64,000 bases of DNA from Prolixibacteraceae bacterium (GTDB lineage: Bacteria > Bacteroidota > Bacteroidia > Bacteroidales > Prolixibacteraceae): contig JALOCD010000004.1 in the NCBI GenBank assembly GCA_023228025.1, forward strand, positions 1 to 64,000. The letters are read 5' to 3'. Below are positions 50,742 to 59,054 of the stretch, piece by piece. The position numbers and the translations under genes are program-made. Each line of letters starts with the position of its first letter. The first letter of the stretch is position 1. The notes beneath the pieces were generated by a model. It was given only the letters and a program-made list of their open reading frames with translations. It was not told the origin of the DNA and made no database searches.

Positions 50742-51725
50742 CTATCGGATCCTCTTCCTCAGCGACAATGTAGTTCCAGGAGTCACCTCCTGTGGATCAT
50801 CCAGCTTGTTCATTTTCCTTAGCGAGGATAGTTTCACACCGTACCACTGGGCAATCGACCTCAGTGTCTCTCCCTGTTGAAGAACATGAAAATCGTTGCC
50901 TCTCGGAGCCTTTGATCTTTTGGCCTGCAGAAATACCGGTTCCCCGGCTTCGGGCACATCGCCCGATTGCGCATCGTTGTATTTGTAAATCTGCCAGTCT
51001 TTCTTGCCAAACTCATCAGAGATACGTGCATAATCGTCTCCTTCAATGGCAATAAAGGCCCTTTTACCGTTTCTTCTTTCAATGGAACGAGGCAAGAAGC
51101 CGGAGACAACCCCCAGATTTTGGTCTGGCGATCTCTTTTTCAGGAAACCAAAGAGTGAAAAATTGGATCTCTTGCCCTCGGGAGCCTTGACATATTTCCA
51201 ATCCAACTGATCCAAATCATACAACTTGAAATCCTCGATAATTTTAATCAGTTTAACCGGATATCCCGGATCTGTGGCATAACCAGCCTGTTTGAGTCCA
51301 TAGGCCCATTTTTTGAAGTCCCGGATATCATAGGAAAAGAGAAAACTATATCGGATGCTTGAGGTAATAAATTCGGAGTGATCGCGAAAGGACTCCTCCG
51401 CTGATTTGTACTTTCTAAAACATTCGTTGGCCTCGTCGTCGTTGTGCCTGACGGTTGGGCCAGTCCAGGTGTTTCGACACTTAATGCCAAAATGGTTGTT
51501 GGATAACCTGGTCAATTCCGAGTTGCCGTCACGCGACTCGAGGCAGGCCTGCGCCATCGTTATACTCGCGGGAATGTGGTGTTCGATCATCTCCTGAACA
51601 GCGATCCTGGCATACTTGTCGATGTACGCTTGCCTGCTCAGTGTTTGGGGGGAAGCAGCCATAAGGTTTGTTGCACAAACCAACCAACTTATAACAATTG
51701 CAATCAGTCGACCTACTTTCCCCAT
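50742..51725 (-). CDS. Glucosaminidase-LysM peptidoglycan hydrolase
   Basis: 327 residues. Signal peptide MGKVGRLIAIVISWLVCATN to AAS. An N-terminal glucosaminidase domain (GH73, FlgJ-like; about 30-165) shows IPASITMAQACLESRDGNSE with its catalytic Glu, NNHFGIKC, and GYATDPGYPVKLIKIIEDF. A linker (about 170-270) and one C-terminal LysM (about 277-322, HVLQQGETLRSIAQWYGVKL) follow. Cuts glycan strands of the cell wall during growth or division. Stands alone; the -7 box is not obvious. Confidence 0.93.
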   Translation of the reverse strand: MGKVGRLIAIVISWLVCATNLMAASPQTLSRQAYIDKYARIAVQEMIEHHIPASITMAQACLESRDGNSELTRLSNNHFGIKCRNTWTGPTVRHNDDEANECFRKYKSAEESFRDHSEFITSSIRYSFLFSYDIRDFKKWAYGLKQAGYATDPGYPVKLIKIIEDFKLYDLDQLDWKYVKAPEGKRSNFSLFGFLKKRSPDQNLGVVSGFLPRSIERRNGKRAFIAIEGDDYARISDEFGKKDWQIYKYNDAQSGDVPEAGEPVFLQAKRSKAPRGNDFHVLQQGETLRSIAQWYGVKLSSLRKMNKLDDPQEVTPGTTLSLRKRIR

Positions 51726-51846
51726 CAGCTTAAATTTGGATCAAAGTTAAAAAAATGAGGCAAAGATGGCCTAAATCATCCTAATCAAAAAAAGAATAAT
51801 TAGGACATTATCAAGATTCGTATAATCGTTTGATATACCTACCTTG

Positions 51847-51880
51847 CCAATTGTCAACTCTCAATTGTCAATTGTCAATT
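51847..51880. repeat. 7-nt array (ATTGTCA), single orientation
   Basis: ATTGTCA, ACTCTCA, ATTGTCA, ATTGTCA, ATTAGTT between two divergent genes, just before the cdd promoter. Same word as the arrays at 12326-12736 and 59055-59090. Confidence 0.85.
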
Positions 51881-51897
51881 AGTTAAAGGAATATGCT

Positions 51898-51905
51898 TAT
51901 TTTTG
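51898..51905 (+). promoter_or_regulatory. -7 box of cdd
   Basis: TATTTTTG with the start codon at 51918, a leader of only a few bases. Confidence 0.5.
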
Positions 51906-51917
51906 AGAGGAACAAAA

Positions 51918-52412
51918 ATGATGGGCATGAAGGAGATACAATTGGATTTCAAAATTAAAATATACGAATCGCTTGATGAATTGCCTTTGAGCTCGCAGAA
52001 TTTAATTCTTAAGGCCAGGGAAGGCGCTCAAAGTGCTTACGCACCCTACTCCGGCTATCGTGTCGGGGCAGCCGTGCTACTCGCCAATGGAGAGGTGGTG
52101 ACAGGCAACAATCAGGAAAATGCGGCATATCCCTCCGGGCTGTGTGCGGAGAGAACTGCAATGTTTTATGCCTCCTCAAGGTTCCCGGGAGTGGCATTTG
52201 ACGCTATTGCCATTTCAACGGTTTCCAATTCGTCACAATCGGGCGATTTTGCCAAGCCTTGTGGCAGTTGCCGTCAGGTAATGGCTGAATATGAGGATTT
52301 GCATGGCATTCCAATCGAAATCATTCTTGACGGGAGTTCAGCCATCACGGTAGTGAATGGAATCGACACGCTGCTTCCGTTTCGGTTCAAGAAAGAAGAC
52401 TTGGGAAAGTGA
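51918..52412 (+). CDS. cdd: Cytidine deaminase
   Basis: 164 residues from ATG 51918; ATGs at 51921 and 51927 are also possible, and a TTG at 51903 overlaps the promoter. Zinc site: NAAYPSGLCAERTAMFYASS (CAE motif with catalytic Glu) and KPCGSCRQVMAEY (PCGxC). Substrate-binding SAYAPYSGYRVGAAVL. Deaminates cytidine and deoxycytidine for pyrimidine salvage; homotetramer type. Ends with an 8-nt repeat hairpin. Confidence 0.95.
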   Translation: MMGMKEIQLDFKIKIYESLDELPLSSQNLILKAREGAQSAYAPYSGYRVGAAVLLANGEVVTGNNQENAAYPSGLCAERTAMFYASSRFPGVAFDAIAISTVSNSSQSGDFAKPCGSCRQVMAEYEDLHGIPIEIILDGSSAITVVNGIDTLLPFRFKKEDLGK

Positions 52413-52417
52413 AGAAA

Positions 52418-52485
52418 TTGAAACGGAGAAACGGGGAAACGGGGAAGTATTATCTCCGTTTCCCAGATTCTCCGTTTCTTTGTTA
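52418..52485. repeat. 8-nt array folding into a hairpin (GAAACGGG)
   Basis: GAAACGGA, GAAACGGG, GAAACGGG on the left and TCTCCGTTTCCC, TTCTCCGTTTC on the right. It folds directly after the cdd stop and is a plausible terminator. Confidence 0.8.
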
Positions 52486-52494
52486 TGCCTCACA

Positions 52495-52535
52495 AAAAAG
52501 CCCCGAATCCAAATGAATTCAAGGCCTTTCCCCTA
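52495..52535 (-). terminator. Terminator of DUF4890 gene
   Basis: On the minus strand AAAGG-CCTTGAAT pairs with ATTCGGGG-CTTT (some G-U pairs, one bulge) and a run of T follows (CTTTTTTG). It lies 14 bp downstream of the stop. Confidence 0.6.
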
Positions 52536-52548
52536 ATAATTGTAGTAA

Positions 52549-52932
52549 TTAGCGAGGGCCACCGCCGCCTTGCATCCGTTGGCGCATTTCGGCCTGGGCT
52601 TCCTGAAATTTTGTGAATTGTTCTGCTGTTAAAACTGTCTTTAATTCAGCATCCCTTTTTTCATTCATGGCTTTCATTGGTTCGCGACGTGCTTCACGAT
52701 CAGTATATTTTTCACGAAGCGCTGCGCTCTCTTTAGCATATTTCAAGCTAATAGCCGCGACTTTAGCAGTAGTGGCAGCATCAATTCCAGTAGCTTTAAC
52801 GATCATCTCAGTCTGACGCTTGGCCATATCTTCAGGAGTCCAGTTAGGACGTCCACCTTGAGGTCCTTGACCACAAGCGGTAAAAACCATCATCCAAAGG
52901 ATTGATGATACCAAAAGAATTTTTTTTGTCAT
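52549..52932 (-). CDS. DUF4890-type small lipoprotein (Spy/CpxP-like)
   Basis: 127 residues. Signal with lipobox MMVFTAC (Cys about 20). The mature part is helical with Met/Gln/Arg-rich repeats: PEDMAKRQTEMIVKATGIDA and LTAEQFTKFQEAQAEMRQRM, ending in GGGGPR. The LTxxQ-like motif is shared with the Spy/CpxP family of periplasmic stress chaperones. Stress or metal response is inferred. Preceded by paired repeat arrays. Confidence 0.8.
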   Translation of the reverse strand: MTKKILLVSSILWMMVFTACGQGPQGGRPNWTPEDMAKRQTEMIVKATGIDAATTAKVAAISLKYAKESAALREKYTDREARREPMKAMNEKRDAELKTVLTAEQFTKFQEAQAEMRQRMQGGGGPR

Positions 52933-52993
52933 AATTTAAATTTTTTAGATGTGACCGTTTGACTCCATTGTGACAATTTGGTTTAACCGGAAG

Positions 52994-53151
52994 CAATTAC
53001 AAATTACGAATTACAAATTACGAATTACCCAAAGCACTAATCATCTGTGCTTTACAACTATCTCCGTAGAATAAAAAATCTTCATACAATTTAATAAATG
53101 GAAATGCTGATTAAAACGCAATTTTTAATTTGTAATTTGTAATTTGTAATG
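52994..53151. repeat. Inverted pair of 7-nt arrays (ATTACAA/ATTACGA)
   Basis: Left 52994-53030 (ATTACAA, ATTACGA, ATTACAA, ATTACGA, ATTACCC); right 53119-53151 (TTTTTAATTTG, TAATTTG, TAATTTG, TAATGG). They lie between the divergent DUF4890 and recR genes; the right array ends 12 bases before the recR -7 box. Confidence 0.9.
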
Positions 53152-53163
53152 GCCTACAGTTGT

Positions 53164-53171
53164 TATTTTTG
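53164..53171 (+). promoter_or_regulatory. -7 box of recR
   Basis: TATTTTTG. A TTTG at 53143-53146, part of the repeat array, is 17 nt upstream, slightly short of the usual 19-21. Confidence 0.5.
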
Positions 53172-53189
53172 AGAAGATTATTCAATGAC

Positions 53190-53813
53190 ATGAGCATCGA
53201 CCACTTTCCATCAAAATTACTCGAGAACGCTGTAAATGAGTTTGCAAAGTTACCCGGGATCGGAAAAAAAACAGCCTTGCGGCTAGTACTGCACCTCCTC
53301 AAAAAAGAGCCAGACGAAGTGCACCGCTTTAGTGATGCCATGACCCATCTCAGGGATGAAGTGAAGCATTGCCGGCAATGTCACAACATTTCGGATGCAG
53401 AGGTGTGCAATATCTGCGGCAGCAATTCAAGGGACAGTGGTGTCGTTTGTGTGGTAGAGAACATCAGGGATGTGATGTCGATCGAAAACACGCAGCAATA
53501 CAGGGGTGTTTACCATGTACTGGGTGGCATTATCTCACCCATGGACGGTATTGGTCCATCGGACCTCGAAATTGACTCCCTGCTCAAGAGGGTTGAAGAA
53601 GGTGGAATCCGCGAGATAATTTTCGCGCTAAGCACCACTATGGAGGGAGACAGCACTAATTTCTATCTTTTTAAGAAACTAAAAAACAGCACCATACGCA
53701 TTACCACCCTGGCTCGCGGAGTCTCTGTTGGGGATGAACTGGAATTTACCGATGAAGTTACACTCGGACGTTCGATCGTTAACCGGCTTTTGTATGAACA
53801 AATAATCTCCTGA
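53190..53813 (+). CDS. recR: Recombination mediator RecR
   Basis: 207 residues from the ATG at 53190 (a TTG at 53160 lies in the promoter). Helix-hairpin-helix FAKLPGIGKKTALRLVLHLL, a C4 zinc finger (CRQCHNISDAEVCNICG), and a Toprim domain (VVENIRDVMSIENTQQYRGV, YHVLGGIISPMDGIGP). With RecF/RecO it helps load RecA at gaps. 10 bp before the GNAT gene. Confidence 0.97.
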   Translation: MSIDHFPSKLLENAVNEFAKLPGIGKKTALRLVLHLLKKEPDEVHRFSDAMTHLRDEVKHCRQCHNISDAEVCNICGSNSRDSGVVCVVENIRDVMSIENTQQYRGVYHVLGGIISPMDGIGPSDLEIDSLLKRVEEGGIREIIFALSTTMEGDSTNFYLFKKLKNSTIRITTLARGVSVGDELEFTDEVTLGRSIVNRLLYEQIIS

Positions 53814-53823
53814 TAATTATTGC

Positions 53824-54354
53824 ATGAAGCTATTTCTGAAAGATGATCTGATCACCCTAAGGGCACTGGAGCCCGAGGATATTGATTTGCTGTACGAATG
53901 GGAAAACTGCGAAGATAATTGGACTGTAAGCCAGACCATTGCACCAATATCAAAGCATACCCTGGCAATTTACATCAGGGAATCTGACAAAGACATTTTC
54001 GAAACCAAACAGCTAAGGATGATGATAACGACCTGTGCCGGTAAGAATGTCGGGGCAATCGATCTGTTTGATTTTGATCCGCTGAATATGCGTGCAGGGG
54101 TTGGCATTTTGGTCCACGATCCGGCGGACAGGTCGAAAAGTTATGCAACATCGGCCCTGAATCTGATCATTCGTTATTGTTTTGAGAAGCTCGGACTTCA
54201 CCAGATTTATGCTAATATTTTGACCGACAATGACAAAAGTATGAAGTTATTCTCCAAAGCCGGATTTGTATTGAGTGGAACGAAAAAAGAGTGGATTAGG
54301 GATGGGGAAAAATGGAAGGATGAACATTTGGTTCAGCTGTTGAGAAGGAATTAG
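53824..54354 (+). CDS. GNAT acetyltransferase (RimJ/RimL-like)
   Basis: 176 residues. LITLRALEPEDIDLLYEWEN is the usual start of RimJ/RimL-type GNATs; VGAIDLFDFDPLNMRAGVGI, then KSYATSALNLIIRYCFEKLG, and NDKSMKLFSKAGFVLSGTKK complete the fold. The acetyl-CoA loop is DRSKSYATSAL instead of the common RGKGYGTEAL. Acceptor unknown. Co-transcribed with recR by spacing. Confidence 0.88.
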   Translation: MKLFLKDDLITLRALEPEDIDLLYEWENCEDNWTVSQTIAPISKHTLAIYIRESDKDIFETKQLRMMITTCAGKNVGAIDLFDFDPLNMRAGVGILVHDPADRSKSYATSALNLIIRYCFEKLGLHQIYANILTDNDKSMKLFSKAGFVLSGTKKEWIRDGEKWKDEHLVQLLRRN

Positions 54355-54367
54355 CCTTTATCCAGTC

Positions 54368-54502
54368 TTTCATTGCCGTCTGCTTTAGCTGACGGATAAA
54401 ATGGTTTCGCGAAAAAGGGCTTTAGCCCAACTCAATGAATTTGGCTAAAGCCTGTTCTCATCTATGATCATGGCCCGTCAGCTAAAGCAGACGGCAATGA
54501 AA
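54368..54502. repeat. Nested perfect palindromic element (REPIN-like)
   Basis: Outer arms 54368-54395 and 54475-54502 are a perfect 28-bp inverted repeat (core CCGTCTGCTTTAGCTGACGG). Inner arms GGCTTTAGCC (54418-54427) and GGCTAAAGCC (54443-54452) are also perfect. The element sits between two convergent genes. Confidence 0.9.
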
Positions 54503-54527
54503 TAAAAAATTTCGGACCTTACTGCGT

Positions 54528-55007
54528 TCATGAATCCTTCTCATTTTCATCTTTCATAAACAGCGCATTATACTCCGGGATCTCCTGAAGAAATTCGTAG
54601 GTCAGATTGGTTTTATCAATCTTGCAGCAGAAATGGGACAGCCCATTGGTAACAATCAAAAAATCGACCTGAAACTGAAAGTTGTACCTCACAATTTGGT
54701 CGAAAACTTTTTGCGTAACCTTCACTTCTGGTGCCTTGCACTCAACAATTAAAAGCGGCTTTCCGGAGGATGAAAATACGACTGCATCCGCACGAAAATC
54801 TTGCCGGTTAATCTGCAGGGAATGTTCTATTGCCATCAAAGTGGCAGGATAATGCTTCTCTTCCACAAGATAACGAACAAAATGCTGTCGCACCCATTCC
54901 TCCGGATTCAACTTAACCCATCTACGACGATAGACATCGAATATCAATGATTTACCCTCCTTTTGGGTGGTTTTGAATTCGTAGAAAGGAAGATTAAGTT
55001 GGGTCAT
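54528..55007 (-). CDS. HsdR_N-type PD-(D/E)xK nuclease-fold protein
   Basis: 159 residues. The PD-(D/E)xK elements are RADAVVFSSSGKPLLIVECK with the Asp and the ExK; the front is FDVYRRRWVKLNPEEWVRQH. This is the PF13588 (HSDR_N_2) short family, found alone in Bacteroidota next to DNA-replication genes and not with hsdM/hsdS. Probably a nuclease-like accessory protein; not a restriction system. Divergent from the AMP nucleosidase-holA operon. Confidence 0.88.
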   Translation of the reverse strand: MTQLNLPFYEFKTTQKEGKSLIFDVYRRRWVKLNPEEWVRQHFVRYLVEEKHYPATLMAIEHSLQINRQDFRADAVVFSSSGKPLLIVECKAPEVKVTQKVFDQIVRYNFQFQVDFLIVTNGLSHFCCKIDKTNLTYEFLQEIPEYNALFMKDENEKDS

Positions 55008-55114
55008 ACGATAGAATCACGAAAGAATAGAATATTTAGGGTTAAATCTAAATTTTTATTTCCAATTCAGCGAACTTAATGCAAAAAGCAGGTAATTTTG
55101 TAGAAAAGCAACAG

Positions 55115-55885
55115 ATGAAGACGAAAGAAGAAATTGTTCAGAATTGGTTACCACGATATACGGGAAGGGCACTCGATCAATTTACCAAACACATTCTGCT
55201 AACAAATTTTCAGGGCTATATTGAAAATTTTGCCGAGAAATTTGGCGTACCTATTGTTGGCGAGGATAAATCCATGCCCAATGCCAGCGCCAATGGCATC
55301 ACCATCATAAACTTTGGAATGGGTAGTCCAAATGCCGCCACGATCATGGACCTGCTTAGCGCTGTAATGCCTGACGCCGTGCTCTTTTTGGGCAAATGCG
55401 GTGGATTGAAGCGCAAGAGCGAGCTGGGCAATTTGATCCTGCCTATTGCTGCCATCCGAAGTGATGGTACCTCCAACGATTATCTGCCACCAGAAGTACC
55501 CGCTTTACCGGCTTTCAGCCTGCAACGTGCAGTCTCATCCACCATCCGCGACCTTGGACTCGATTACTGGACCGGCACGGTCTTTACCACCAACAAAAGG
55601 GTTTGGGAGTATGATGAGCGGTTCAAAAAATACCTGATCAAAACGCGTGCCATGGCGATCGATATGGAGACTGCGACCATCTTCACGGTAGGTTTTTGCA
55701 ATTCAATTCCATGCGGGGCATTATTGTTGGTTTCTGATCAGCCCATGATTTCGACCGGTGTAAAAACCCAGGAGAGCGACAAAGAGGTCACCCGTTTGTT
55801 TGTGAACACCCATCTGGAAGTTGGGATTAGCGCGCTGATGGAGATCATCAACGACGGAAGATCAGTCAAACACTTGAAATTCTGA
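55115..55885 (+). CDS. amn: AMP nucleosidase
   Basis: 256 residues from the ATG at 55115 (MKTKEEIVQNWLPRYTGRAL); an ATG at 55079 is also in frame. Purine phosphorylase-like fold: INFGMGSPNAATIMDLLSAV, LFLGKCGGLKRKSELGNLIL, and IDMETATIFTVGFCN with the ribose-binding Met/Glu. It splits AMP into adenine and ribose 5-phosphate. First gene of a tight four-gene run. Confidence 0.93.
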   Translation: MKTKEEIVQNWLPRYTGRALDQFTKHILLTNFQGYIENFAEKFGVPIVGEDKSMPNASANGITIINFGMGSPNAATIMDLLSAVMPDAVLFLGKCGGLKRKSELGNLILPIAAIRSDGTSNDYLPPEVPALPAFSLQRAVSSTIRDLGLDYWTGTVFTTNKRVWEYDERFKKYLIKTRAMAIDMETATIFTVGFCNSIPCGALLLVSDQPMISTGVKTQESDKEVTRLFVNTHLEVGISALMEIINDGRSVKHLKF

Positions 55886-55889
55886 TTGC

Positions 55890-56894
55890 ATGGATTTCCA
55901 CAACATTCTCACTGACCTAAAAAACAAAAATTACGGTACCGTCTATTTTTTGGAGGGGGAAGAACCCTATTACATCGATCTGATCAGCGATTATATCCTC
56001 GAAAATGTATTGTCGGAGAGCGAGAAGGCCTTCAACCAAACGCTGCTTTATGGTAAGGATATTACCCTGGATCATATTTTGACTGCAGCCCGCCGTTATC
56101 CCATGATGGCCGACCGCCAGGTTGTGGTTGTGAGGGAAGCCCAGAATATCAAAGAGATTGAAGAACTCGCTTCCTATATTGAAAGACCGGCCCCTTCTAC
56201 CTTATTGGTATTGTGTTACAAATACAAAACCATCGACAGACGCAAAAAGTTGTTCAAAACAATCAACAAACATGGCGTTTACATGGAATCTCAAGCCGTC
56301 AAGGAGTATAAGATTCCCGACTGGATCATCACTTACCTCAAAACAAAACAGCTCGGCATTGAATACAAAGCCGTGCAGATGATTACCGACCACATCGGAA
56401 ATAACCTGCAAAGAATTGTCAATGAGCTGGATAAAATTATTTTTTCGGCCGTACCCGGAACCAGCATCACGGTTGATGATGTGGAAAAAAACGTTGGCAT
56501 CAGCAAAGAGTACAATGCATTTGAATTTCAGAAGGCGCTTGGTCACCGGGACATTTACAATGCCAACCGAATTGTCAACTATTTTATCGAAAACCAGAAA
56601 TCCAACTCCATTCAGATGATTGTGTCGATTCTGGTTACCTATTTTAGAAAGATTTTAACCTATCATACGCTACCGAACAAGAATGATGAAAGCGAAGTAG
56701 CTCAAAAATTGGGTGTCAGCCCGTTTTTTGTCAGGGACTATCTTATCGCCGGGAGAAACTATCCACTTCAAAAAGCCGTATTGGTATTATCGCTGTTAAG
56801 GGAATACGATCTCCGATCGAAAGGCGCCCGTGGTGGTACGACGGAAACCGGAGAGCTTATGCGCGAATTAACTTACAAAATTTTACATCTCTGA
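55890..56894 (+). CDS. holA: DNA polymerase III delta subunit
   Basis: 334 residues. NYGTVYFLEGEEPYYIDLIS, then YPMMADRQVVVVREAQNIKE and VGISKEYNAFEFQKALGHRD. Clamp-loader delta fold with a degenerate AAA+ part lacking a P-loop, as expected, and a C-terminal collar (QKLGVSPFFVRDYLIAGRNY). Opens the sliding clamp. 4 bp behind amn. Confidence 0.95.
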   Translation: MDFHNILTDLKNKNYGTVYFLEGEEPYYIDLISDYILENVLSESEKAFNQTLLYGKDITLDHILTAARRYPMMADRQVVVVREAQNIKEIEELASYIERPAPSTLLVLCYKYKTIDRRKKLFKTINKHGVYMESQAVKEYKIPDWIITYLKTKQLGIEYKAVQMITDHIGNNLQRIVNELDKIIFSAVPGTSITVDDVEKNVGISKEYNAFEFQKALGHRDIYNANRIVNYFIENQKSNSIQMIVSILVTYFRKILTYHTLPNKNDESEVAQKLGVSPFFVRDYLIAGRNYPLQKAVLVLSLLREYDLRSKGARGGTTETGELMRELTYKILHL

Positions 56895-56897
56895 ACC

Positions 56898-57524
56898 ATG
56901 GCATCTGTCACCCTCATGTTGGTCATCATTATATCACTGACATCCTTTTTGGCTTTTTCCAACAAGGATGTCATGAAACAGTTTCAGTTCAATGCCTTTC
57001 AGATTTATCACAAAAAGCAATATTACAGGATGTTAACTCACGCCCTAGTGCATGCAAACTGGGAACATCTGTTGGTGAACATGATTGTGCTATGGTCTTT
57101 CGGGGCGGTTGTGGAACATTATTTCGAACTCTTCTTCGGAGGCAATTCTACCTACTATTATCTCGCCATGTTTGTTGTATCCGTGGTGTTTTCAAGTTCA
57201 TGGTCCCTGATACAACAACGGAATAATGTTTATTACAATGCGGTAGGCGCCTCGGGAGCCGTTTCTGCCGTACTTTTTGCAGCCATATTTTTCAATCCCT
57301 GGGAGCCCATCTATTTTTTCGGGGTACTTCCCATGCCGGGAATCATCTTCGGTTTGCTCTATCTCTATTACTCCTTCTACATGAGCCGAAAAAAGATGGA
57401 TAACATAGGTCATGACGCCCACTTTCTGGGTGCGGTCATCGGGTTTTGCACTCCAATGATTATTCGTCCTTCGCTATTTATGGACTTTGTCACCATGTTG
57501 TTTTCACCGTCGGGCCATTTATAA
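56898..57524 (+). CDS. Rhomboid-family intramembrane serine protease
   Basis: 208 residues, six membrane helices. Catalytic S119 in GASGAVSAVLF and H175 in GHDAHFLGAVIG; the HANWEHLLVNM block in helix 2 is typical. Cleaves membrane proteins inside the bilayer; substrates unknown. Three bases after holA and four before the aminotransferase-like gene. Confidence 0.92.
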   Translation: MASVTLMLVIIISLTSFLAFSNKDVMKQFQFNAFQIYHKKQYYRMLTHALVHANWEHLLVNMIVLWSFGAVVEHYFELFFGGNSTYYYLAMFVVSVVFSSSWSLIQQRNNVYYNAVGASGAVSAVLFAAIFFNPWEPIYFFGVLPMPGIIFGLLYLYYSFYMSRKKMDNIGHDAHFLGAVIGFCTPMIIRPSLFMDFVTMLFSPSGHL

Positions 57525-57528
57525 ACAG

Positions 57529-58383
57529 ATGAAAGGAGGCTACTTTTTAATGAATGGTCGGTTTCACAAGGAATCTGATGCAGTTTTCACAGTTGCGGAT
57601 ATAGCCAGGCGGGCAGAAGGTTTTTGTGAGTCTTTCAGGGCCGAACACAATGAAATTATTTTTGCGGAATCGATCAGCAATCATCTTCTTGATACTGCTG
57701 CCACCATTGGCGCCGATCTTACCGGATTGATCGATTCGGATGGAAGATTCCTGCGCAGGGAGGTATCGCGTTTGCTGAATAAAAACAAGCTCTATCTCGC
57801 GGCAAAAATTGAGATCCAGATATTTCCTGCCGATTCAATAGTCAATATGCTTCTGCATGTTGAAGAGATACCGAGAGGGTACTACCCACTGTCAGAATCA
57901 GGTTTATTGCTATCGATTTTCAGGGACCAGTTTCAGGAAATTCATTCAAATTCAGGCTATGCCACATCAGGTTTTTTCGTCAGGAATTGCGCAAGCCGTA
58001 AGGCCAAAGAGTTGAACCAGCCGAACATTATATTGCTCAACAGGGAGGGTCATGTTTGTGAAACACTGGATGGATCGTTTGCCATGCTCAATCAGGATCA
58101 AGTTATTTTTACCTCCGAGCTGGAAGGAGGATACAACTGTGCCATCAGAAGGCATGTCATTCAAAGTGCAAAAGATGCCGGCTTTATCACGGTAGTGAAA
58201 GAACGAATATCGCCGGATGAGTTGCTGCAGGCAGAGGAGCTATTTCTTTACGATGCATGTTACGGCATTCAGAAAGTACTGGGACTGGAAGACCGGCGCT
58301 ACTTCAGCACAAAGACGAAATTGATTGCAGAGAAGCTTTCGACGCTGGCTCAAAAGGACCGGGAGGAAAGAATTACAAATTAA
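57529..58383 (+). CDS. Class IV aminotransferase-like protein, PLP lysine apparently absent
   Basis: 284 residues from the ATG at 57529 (42 bases inside a longer frame that overlaps the rhomboid gene). The fold of branched-chain/4-amino-4-deoxychorismate lyase type is visible: NGRFHKESDAVF, GFCESFRAEH, then LNREGHVCETLDGSFAMLNQ with the conserved Glu and YNCAIRRHVIQSA. Where the PLP lysine stands in relatives (YKTxN), the sequence reads YATSG (A145). It may be catalytically altered or non-enzymatic. Genes of this type lie next to yqgE in other Bacteroidota. The end is repeat-derived (ITN). Confidence 0.75.
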   Translation: MKGGYFLMNGRFHKESDAVFTVADIARRAEGFCESFRAEHNEIIFAESISNHLLDTAATIGADLTGLIDSDGRFLRREVSRLLNKNKLYLAAKIEIQIFPADSIVNMLLHVEEIPRGYYPLSESGLLLSIFRDQFQEIHSNSGYATSGFFVRNCASRKAKELNQPNIILLNREGHVCETLDGSFAMLNQDQVIFTSELEGGYNCAIRRHVIQSAKDAGFITVVKERISPDELLQAEELFLYDACYGIQKVLGLEDRRYFSTKTKLIAEKLSTLAQKDREERITN

Positions 58384-58463
58384 AGATTAAAGATTACAAA
58401 TTACAGATTAAAAATGAGGGAATGCTACCTCAATTTGTAATCTGTAATTTTTAATTTTTAATT
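58370..58463. repeat. Inverted pair of 7-nt arrays (ATTACAA/ATTAAAG) giving both stops
   Basis: Left 58370-58413 (ATTACAA, ATTAAAG, ATTAAAG, ATTACAA, ATTACAG, ATTAAAA); right 58431-58463 (TTTGTAA, TCTGTAA, TTTTTAA, TTTTTAA). The left array contains the stop of the aminotransferase-like gene (58381-58383) and the right array the stop of yqgE (58458-58460). Confidence 0.9.
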
Positions 58464-59042
58464 CAATTCAGGGTTTTCCGGGAAATTCTGCCAAAGCAAA
58501 GCATTGCCGCCAATCGACTGGACACTGTCGTTCCAGAAATTTTCGTCGCTCGACAGGATGGTTTCGATGGTCGGTTCAATGACAACCCATGAATGATCAG
58601 CAATTTCGGCTGCAAGCTGACCGGCGCTCCATCCGGCATACCCAAGGAAGAAACGCACCTCTTCCTCTTCGACCAAACCAGCGCTGATCAGGGACGTTAA
58701 ATGATCAAAATTGCCACTCCAGAAAAGGTCCCCGCTCACTTGCAAGCTATCCGGAATTTTGTCACCCAGGGTGTGAAGGAAAAAAAGTTTATCATTGCTG
58801 ACGGGTCCGCCGAGAAAGGCATTGGCATCAAAATCCGGAAATCCTTTGAAAAGATCCTTGACCAGGAGATCAGTGGGTTTATTTAGGATGAAACCGACAT
58901 CCCCCTCTTCAGAACACTGGACAAGCAAAACTGTGGAGCGGCTGAAATAGTCGCCCGGCAGAAATGGTTCCGCAATGAGTACCCTACCCTGCCTGGGCTT
59001 TAGCTTGCTCTCAATTTTAAATATGTCCAGATCCAGCAACAT
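58458..59042 (-). CDS. YqgE/AlgH-family protein
   Basis: 194 residues. KPRQGRVLIAEPFLPGDYFS, STVLLVQCSEEGDVGFILNK, then FLGGPVSNDKLFFLH and FFLGYAGWSAGQLAAEI, the signature of the family. Cytoplasmic, unknown biochemistry; AlgH in Pseudomonas affects alginate. Convergent to the aminotransferase-like gene through the shared array. Confidence 0.95.
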   Translation of the reverse strand: MLLDLDIFKIESKLKPRQGRVLIAEPFLPGDYFSRSTVLLVQCSEEGDVGFILNKPTDLLVKDLFKGFPDFDANAFLGGPVSNDKLFFLHTLGDKIPDSLQVSGDLFWSGNFDHLTSLISAGLVEEEEVRFFLGYAGWSAGQLAAEIADHSWVVIEPTIETILSSDENFWNDSVQSIGGNALLWQNFPENPELN

Positions 59043-59054
59043 ATGATTTCAAAT

